Part shown: positions 16,742 to 21,519 of the stretch, in pieces
Position numbering within the stretch: the stretch's first letter is position 1
Layout: each line of letters begins with the position of its first letter
DNA from: Pseudomonadota bacterium
GTDB lineage: Bacteria; Pseudomonadota; Gammaproteobacteria; Halothiobacillales; Halothiobacillaceae
Assembly: GCA_021795795.1 (NCBI GenBank)
Contig: JAJYPA010000085.1
Location: 1 to 21,519, forward strand
DNA length: 21,519 nt
Direction of reading: 5' to 3'
The notes under the pieces: generated by a model
The model's input: only the letters and a program-made list of their open reading frames with translations
Told to the model about the DNA's origin: nothing
The model's database searches: none
Position numbers and translations under genes: made by a program

Positions 16742-17720
16742 CTGGAAACTGATGGCCTTCGGGGCAATGGCTGTGTGTCCCCCGTGCACGCGGGGATGAA
16801 CCGTGGGGGTAGGCAAGGCCTTGCACCTGTCCGTAGTATCCCCCGTGTGAGCGGGGATGAACCTTTGGCACCGCCACATAGATGCGGGCGACCCGGTATC
16901 CCCCGCGCACGCGGGGATGAACCGTACGAACCAGACAGAGCCAACCCGTTAAACGTGTATCCCCCGCGCATGCGCGGGGATGAACCCCAGGGCTACGTAG
17001 GGCAAACGCGTTTCCGGTAGTATCCCCCGCGCACGCGGGGATGAGCCGTGCCGGAGCAACCAATTTTCTGGAGTCTTGCGTCTCCCCCCGTGTATGCGTG
17101 GATGAACCTGAAGAGCAAATAAGGGCAGATGGCTGTTTCTGTATCCCCCGCGCATGCGGGGATGAACCGGGCGCCCTTGAAATAAGTTCATCGCTCGAAG
17201 CGTATCCCTCGTGTGCGCGGGGATGAACCGTAATACCCAACAATATTAGATGGGCAATCCGCGTATCCCCAGCGCACGCTGGGATGAACCATAGGTGGCA
17301 TTGATTTCTTTCTGCCAACCTTCGTATCCCCCGCGTACGCGGGGATGAACCATCCTGCTGAATATTCGTATGCGGACCACCCCAGTATCCCCCGCATGCG
17401 CGGGGATGAACCAGAACATGTTAGAAATATGCTCCTTGTTAGTAAGCACCCCCCCCCGCGTGCGCGGAGATGAACCCGACGTCATCAACCCGTCAGCAAG
17501 CTGGGGATTGTATCCCCCGCGCACGCGGGGATGAACCATGGACAGTGTGGGTGGGGACATGCTCCAGAAAGTATCCCCCGCGTACGCGGGGATGAACCGT
17601 TGGCCGACAAGCTGGAGTCCTTGGGTTTCAAGTATCCCCCGTGTGCGCGGGGATGAACCGGCGGCCTTCGTGGTGCAGAATTCATTATCCTCGTATCCCC
17701 CGCGCACGCTGGGATGAACC

Positions 17721-17763
17721 ACTTATTATTCGCTTGTTTCCCCCGTATATGCGGGGATGAACC
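17721..17763 (+). repeat. Short CRISPR unit, copy B (15-base spacer)
   Basis: The spacer ACTTATTATTCGCTT precedes a repeat whose core has become GTATATGC. It is a paralogue of the short unit at 16699-16741, pointing to an internal duplication within the array followed by drift. Confidence 0.8.
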
Positions 17764-18191
17764 ATGGGCTGGCTCATGCCGGCGCTGGGTGTGTGGTGTG
17801 CCCCCCGTACGCACGGGGATGAACCGTACGGCAACGCCCCCGCCGTCTTCGTTATGGAGCATCCCCCGCATGCGCGGGGATGAACTGTTACTCAAGTCGC
17901 GTAGAACAAATATTTGAGTGTATCCCCCGTATGCGCGGGGATGAACCGGCGCGGATCGCCTGCTCGCGTTCCACGATGATGTATCCCCCGCGCACGCGGG
18001 GATGAGCCTGTCGATGTCGCCTGACTGATGGCCTGGTTGGCGTATCCCCCCGTACGTACGGGGATGAACTGCGTCAATGGGACACGTGCGAGATCTGGAA
18101 AAAGTATCCCCCGCGTGCGCGGGGATAAACCGCAGAACTATTTCGGCGTAGGCAGGCAAAAGAACCCCTTATGTACGGCGGAAACCCAAAG

Positions 18192-18222
18192 TCCGGGATC
18201 AAATTGATCCCGGATTTTTTTC
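18192..18222 (+). terminator. Intrinsic terminator after the CRISPR array (palindrome copy 2)
   Basis: An 11-bp perfect stem (TCCGGGATCAA, one central base, TTGATCCCGGA) is followed by A and eight Ts. It lies 60 bases after the last clear repeat and should end the pre-crRNA transcript. The stem repeats the palindrome at 7708-7728. Confidence 0.88.
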
Positions 18223-18340
18223 GATCAAATCATACAAATAAACCTCTTTTTTACCGTCCTCATCCATGCGCGAAAAATCCAGAATAGGCGGAGGCGTTTG
18301 CTAATGTGTCCTGATAGCGAAGGAAAGCAAGGGGGTCGTC

Positions 18341-18685
18341 ATGGATTTGCTAGTTGTAACGACAGAAACAGTGCCAGGTTATCGCGTCCGCGAAGTGCTG
18401 GGACCGGTGTATGGCACGATGGTGCGTTCCCGTAACGTGGTTGGGACCAGCCTGGGCGGTATCGCGGCCTTTTTTGGCGGCAAGCAAAACGGCGATCGCA
18501 ATATGGTCAACCAGACCCGCGACGACGCGCTGACCGATTTGCGAACCAATGCGCAGGATTTGGGCGCAAACGCAGTGCTCGCCATGCGTTTCGATTCTGG
18601 GGAATTTGATTCAGGGCAGGGCACAGTCATGGAAAGCATCACAGCATATGGCACGGCGGTTGTGCTGGTGCCGGAAGGACAATGA
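18341..18685 (+). CDS. YbjQ/UPF0145 family protein
   Basis: The protein matches the UPF0145 (DUF74, YbjQ) family, small beta-rich proteins that form pentamers and are often annotated as putative heavy-metal-binding; the true function is unknown. Recognisable segments are MDLLVVTTETVPGYRV at the start, VYGTMVRSRNVVG, then DALTDLRTNAQDLGANAVLAMRFD and the final TAYGTAVVLV strand. At 114 aa it is slightly longer than the usual 103-108. The ATG at 18341 follows AAGGGGG. Its stop overlaps the ATG of the methyltransferase (ATGA), so the two form an operon. Confidence 0.9.
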   Translation: MDLLVVTTETVPGYRVREVLGPVYGTMVRSRNVVGTSLGGIAAFFGGKQNGDRNMVNQTRDDALTDLRTNAQDLGANAVLAMRFDSGEFDSGQGTVMESITAYGTAVVLVPEGQ

Positions 18686-19641
18686 CGCTGGTTGTAGGTC
18701 AGCATCCACCTCTGGGTGCATTCTTTAACGCCACCCCGTTCCCCTGGTTGGGCGGGAAGACCGCGTTGGCACCCCGTATTATCCCGTACTTCCCGCCGCA
18801 CGCGCTGTATGTCGAGCCATACGGCGGGGCCGCGAACGTGCTGCTGAACAAGAATCCGGCCAAGGTCGAGGTCTATAACGACGCCTCCAGTTTACTCGTC
18901 AATTTCTTTCGCGTGCTGCGTGACGACGAACAAAAAGCGGCGCTCATGCATAAGCTGGAATGCACGCTGTATGCCCGCGAGGAATATGCGCTGGCTCTGG
19001 AACTGTTGGAGGACGATGACCCCGTCCTGCGCGCCTGGGCCTTTTTCGTGGCGCAGTGCCAGGGCATATCCGGTGCTGGATCTATGGATGGGAACACGGC
19101 ATCGAATTGGGGCTATTCCCGCGTGTCCGACCGGCCTCGTATTTTTTCCGACCACGTTGAGAAATTGCACGCCATCGCCCATCGCTTCCGTCAGGTGCAG
19201 GTCGAGCATGATGACGGCGTATCGGTAATTCAACGGTGGGATTCGCCCGATGCCCTTTTTTATGTTGATCCTCCCTATGTTGATGAAACCCGTTCCGACA
19301 AAAGTGGGCGTGCCCGCTATAGGGATGAGATGGGCGACGGCGGACACCAATCGCTGATTGAAGCACTACTGAATTTACAGGGTGGCGCCGTACTGTCTGG
19401 CTACCGTTCAGACCATTACAAACCTCTTGAAGAGCAGGGATGGGAACGTATCCAATTTACCGCCCGGGCGGATTCGGTGGCGCGGGTGCGGGGACACGAT
19501 ATCGCGGGAACCAAGAAAGACCGTGAGCGGGTGGAATGTCTTTGGCTGTCGCCTTCCGTTGCCGCCTGGCACCGCCAGGGGTCGTTGTTTGGATGCCTTC
19601 TGGATACTACCGCGGACAGCCCCCAAGAGGTCGCAAGCTAA
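18682..19641 (+). CDS. D12-class (Dam-like) DNA adenine-N6 methyltransferase
   Basis: Transfers methyl groups from S-adenosylmethionine to adenine N6 in DNA. The AdoMet-binding start is PFPWLGGKTALAPRI (about residues 17-31), followed by YVEPYGGAANVLLNK (motif I, FxGxG-like) and the catalytic DPPY (D196-Y199). The C-terminal part has LSGYRSDHYKPLEEQGW and a final segment RERVECLWLSP typical of the class. At 319 aa it is slightly longer than E. coli Dam (278 aa). GATC specificity is likely for the class but not proven here. No restriction enzyme is adjacent, so it is an orphan, as in phages and plasmids. It overlaps both neighbours by a few bases (ATGA upstream, TAATG downstream). Confidence 0.9.
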   Translation: MTLVVGQHPPLGAFFNATPFPWLGGKTALAPRIIPYFPPHALYVEPYGGAANVLLNKNPAKVEVYNDASSLLVNFFRVLRDDEQKAALMHKLECTLYAREEYALALELLEDDDPVLRAWAFFVAQCQGISGAGSMDGNTASNWGYSRVSDRPRIFSDHVEKLHAIAHRFRQVQVEHDDGVSVIQRWDSPDALFYVDPPYVDETRSDKSGRARYRDEMGDGGHQSLIEALLNLQGGAVLSGYRSDHYKPLEEQGWERIQFTARADSVARVRGHDIAGTKKDRERVECLWLSPSVAAWHRQGSLFGCLLDTTADSPQEVAS

Positions 19642-20936
19642 TGCGTTACGCTGGCCAATTCATCTATCCAGCCACCGGGCAAGCCATACGGGTGGTGATG
19701 GACGAGGAAAGCGCACCACTTTGGGTGGTTGTGGACTTGTGCAAGGTCTTGGGCCGACCGCGTACCCAGGAACTCATGGCCCAAATTCCAGAATCGGACA
19801 GAAGCAGAGTTCCAGACCGTTTGCTGGGCGCGAAATACAGTCAAGTCATGCTGCATGCGATTAATTACCGCGGGTTGATGGTGGTTAAGAAAATCGAATC
19901 CGGGCCGATGGGCAAGGCCTTTTTCTCCTGGATGAGGACCACGCATTTTCCAGAACTGGTCAAACTCGGCTTTTTGATGGACGAAATTTCTTCTCCGGCG
20001 CATTTAATCGTCGCGTTGGACCCCGGCTTGAAGGCGCTGACGCTGAAGTTCGGCAAAAATCGCACTCGGATTCTTCGCGACAGAAAAGGGGATCCCTGGT
20101 GGGTGGCGGCCGATGTCTGCGCCGCCTTGGAGATTGCGAATGTGACACAAGCCGTGCGCCGGCTGGATAAAAAGGACTTTCTGCATGTTGCTGATTTGAT
20201 TGATGACGGTCAACTCTATGTTGGCGACGGTTACAATGGAAACAACAACTTGGCATTGCTGGTGAACGAACCCGGTTTGTACGGTCTGATTCTCGAAAGC
20301 CGCAAGCCGGAGGCCCGGAAGTTCGTGCATTGGCTGACGCATGATGTGCTGCCGAAGCTGCGGGAAACCGGAACCTATACCGTGCCGGACGCAAAGCCCA
20401 AACCAGTTCAAGAGGTGGACCAGCTTTTGCCGGTGCTCTCCATAGATTGGGACGACCCGGAACATATTGCCCAACTGATTCATCAGTGCCTGGAGCGGAT
20501 CGCGTTGATCAACGACCAGTTGAAGGACAGCACTCCGCGACTGGATGCATCGCTGTTCTATAACGGGGTACGCCCCTTGCTGCAGAACCCCGCCGAAAGA
20601 ATGCTTTTGCTGTTTTTCCAGCAGCACAAAGTGGGCAAACGCATTCGGGAGGCGGGTTATAGCGGACGACTGAAAGAGGCTGTTGCGCAAGCGACGGGGT
20701 TGACCACGGCCTCTATCCAGCGCGCCACCGAATTCGCAACGGCGTATGAACGGTTGCGAGCCATCAGCGAGGTGGCGGCGGCGAAAGTGCTGTCCGGTTA
20801 TGTCAGCGACGCGGTGTCCGGCCTGTACAAAACCAACAAACTGGACGCCCGCGCGTTCAGGCGTTTCGCCGAAGCGGTGGACCAATGCGGCCGACGCTCA
20901 AAAATCGCGGATTTGACGGGTGGTGTGCTTAGATGA
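19641..20936 (+). CDS. Tandem BRO-N domain protein, phage antirepressor-like
   Basis: It contains two BRO-N domains, DNA-binding modules of phage antirepressors and baculovirus BRO proteins. The first covers about residues 1-115 (LWVVVDLCKVLG..., GKAFFSWMRTTHFPELVKLG) and the second about 140-250 (WWVAADVCAALEIANVTQAVRRL..., ARKFVHWLTHDVLPKLRETGTY). The second is the better match to the consensus. The C-terminal 170 residues are helical and not assigned. The start at 19641 (431 aa) overlaps the methyltransferase stop as TAATG; the longer frame from 19536 runs inside the methyltransferase gene and is less likely. It is probably a regulator of the phage-like segment. Confidence 0.85.
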   Translation: MRYAGQFIYPATGQAIRVVMDEESAPLWVVVDLCKVLGRPRTQELMAQIPESDRSRVPDRLLGAKYSQVMLHAINYRGLMVVKKIESGPMGKAFFSWMRTTHFPELVKLGFLMDEISSPAHLIVALDPGLKALTLKFGKNRTRILRDRKGDPWWVAADVCAALEIANVTQAVRRLDKKDFLHVADLIDDGQLYVGDGYNGNNNLALLVNEPGLYGLILESRKPEARKFVHWLTHDVLPKLRETGTYTVPDAKPKPVQEVDQLLPVLSIDWDDPEHIAQLIHQCLERIALINDQLKDSTPRLDASLFYNGVRPLLQNPAERMLLLFFQQHKVGKRIREAGYSGRLKEAVAQATGLTTASIQRATEFATAYERLRAISEVAAAKVLSGYVSDAVSGLYKTNKLDARAFRRFAEAVDQCGRRSKIADLTGGVLR

Positions 20937-20969
20937 TGAGAGTCATCCACGGAATTGAGTGAGGGATAT

Positions 20970-21519
20970 ATGGCACTGATCAGAGCGCGGGATATCGAAA
21001 GGGCGCCCAGACATTGGGCGTTGGTGGGCAGCCGGCTGGCTGGGAAAAGCACATTTTTAACGGCCATGTCCAAAACCATTCTGGTGGTGGACACGGAGGG
21101 CCGCGGACGCGAGATCGACGGAGTGAACGGCTGCGAAGTCTTCATACCGGACGTGCCGGATCGGCAGGATCCACTGGCCATATCTCAAGTATTACGACGG
21201 GATGCGCAGGATATCCGGGATGCCAGAATCCAGTTGATCGCCATCGATTCCTTGACGCCTATCTACAAGCGATTGTCCGCTGAGGCGGTCGCCAAGAACG
21301 AGCGCAAGACGAACAAAAACCTGTCTATCGCCTACGTGGACAAGGCGAACGCCATTCGACTGTTTCAGGATGCGGCGGTTTCCCTGGGTACAGACGTGGC
21401 CATGATCTGGCACTACGAGGCCGGGCGCGACGGGAACGGGAAAGAAGTGGTCAACCAGACGATTTCTGAAGTGGAGCGCCAGAAACTGGCCCGCTCATTG
21501 AACGGGATTATCGAACTGC
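20970..21519 (+). CDS. RecA-fold ATPase, Sak4/AAA_24-like (partial, runs off window)
   Basis: The open frame starts at ATG 20970 after GAGGG and runs without a stop to the window end (183 residues visible). Walker A is GSRLAGKST (about residues 20-28), followed by LVVDTEGRGREI (strand 2), and Walker B is LIAIDSLT (about 92-99). This order and size match Sak4-type or AAA_24 phage ATPases, which assist single-strand annealing or recombination. It lies 33 bases after the BRO-N gene and probably in the same operon. The C-terminus is missing, so the exact subfamily is uncertain. Confidence 0.8.
   Translation, partial: MALIRARDIERAPRHWALVGSRLAGKSTFLTAMSKTILVVDTEGRGREIDGVNGCEVFIPDVPDRQDPLAISQVLRRDAQDIRDARIQLIAIDSLTPIYKRLSAEAVAKNERKTNKNLSIAYVDKANAIRLFQDAAVSLGTDVAMIWHYEAGRDGNGKEVVNQTISEVERQKLARSLNGIIEL

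Larger units (their letters stand above)
15262..18132 (+). CRISPR. CRISPR array, 46 repeats, type I-E-like repeat, interrupted by a MITE
   Basis: The repeat is 28-29 bases: GTAT, a palindromic stem CCCCGCGTACGCGGGG, then ATGAACC and usually G. I counted 46 recognisable copies with a regular period of 61 (32-base spacers). Exceptions are two units of 43 (ending 16741 and 17763), a few of 60 or 62-64, and one of 188 that carries an insertion. The 29th base is G in 30 of 46. Repeats 1-6 are identical; the rest vary mainly in the stem core and at 5' positions 2-4. The last repeat (18104-18131) has GATAAACC, and a more decayed copy may follow at 18162-18187. Orientation and 5' handle (ATGAACCG) match I-E arrays, fitting the Cas6e-like gene. 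No two full-length spacers looked identical. Confidence 0.97.

Noticed and set aside
15262..18132. Self-targeting spacers against genes in this window
   Set aside because: By eye no spacer matched another part of the window; a proper alignment search was not possible, so this remains unproven rather than excluded.
15225..18159. Long minus-strand ORFs across 15225-18159 with repeated SSPRTRGI or RFIPAYAGDT motifs, looking like tandem-repeat proteins
   Set aside because: They are read-through of the CRISPR repeats in frames that happen to lack stops; the motif period equals the array unit and the spacers give unrelated residues.

Overview
The window looks like part of a plasmid, integrative element or other accessory island from an acidophilic gammaproteobacterium of the Acidithiobacillus type. 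That assignment is an inference. It rests on the csf-type CRISPR-Cas genes first described in A. ferrooxidans, the moderately high GC content and a typical mobile-element gene mix. No rRNA, tRNA or clear chromosomal housekeeping locus was seen.

Left part (1-7560). A 102-aa unknown protein precedes a large RecG-like helicase (532-2895) with an extra block in its second RecA-like lobe. On the minus strand lies a DUF1173-like gene (6267-7559), followed directly by an 85-aa ORF and then by a gene that appears to be broken by an IS607-family transposon. The transposon has a serine-recombinase TnpA and a TnpB-like RuvC protein (3737-5991). The remnant of the broken gene is at 3024 to about 3736.

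Centre (7560-18222). This is a complete effector module of a type IV (csf) CRISPR-Cas system. The plus-strand order is a Cas6e-like endonuclease (8133-8672), Csf2/Cas7 (8776-9756), a DinG-like helicase Csf4 (9759-12173), Csf3/Cas5 (12174-12905), a 353-aa unassigned protein with a putative winged helix (12921-13982), and Csf1 with a CXXC...CXXC zinc site (14132-15181). A short leader then leads into a CRISPR array of 46 recognisable repeats (15262-18132), ended by a strong intrinsic terminator. There is no cas1, cas2 or cas3. Repeats have drifted strongly, but mostly by transitions and paired changes that keep the crRNA hairpin. A 123-bp MITE-like element sits inside one spacer. A lone repeat-like hairpin lies in the csf1 5' leader. 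The same 21-bp palindrome occurs on both sides of the module (7708 and 18193).

Right part (18341-21519). A tightly packed group encodes a YbjQ/UPF0145 protein, a Dam-class (D12) adenine methyltransferase, a tandem BRO-N antirepressor-like protein and a partial RecA-fold ATPase (Sak4/AAA_24-like). This is a phage-like or element-maintenance set. The expected working of the module is that the array transcript is cut by the Cas6e-like enzyme into crRNAs with an ATGAACCG 5' handle. These are bound by Csf1, Csf2 and Csf3, and the DinG helicase acts on the target. Spacer acquisition would have to come from elsewhere.
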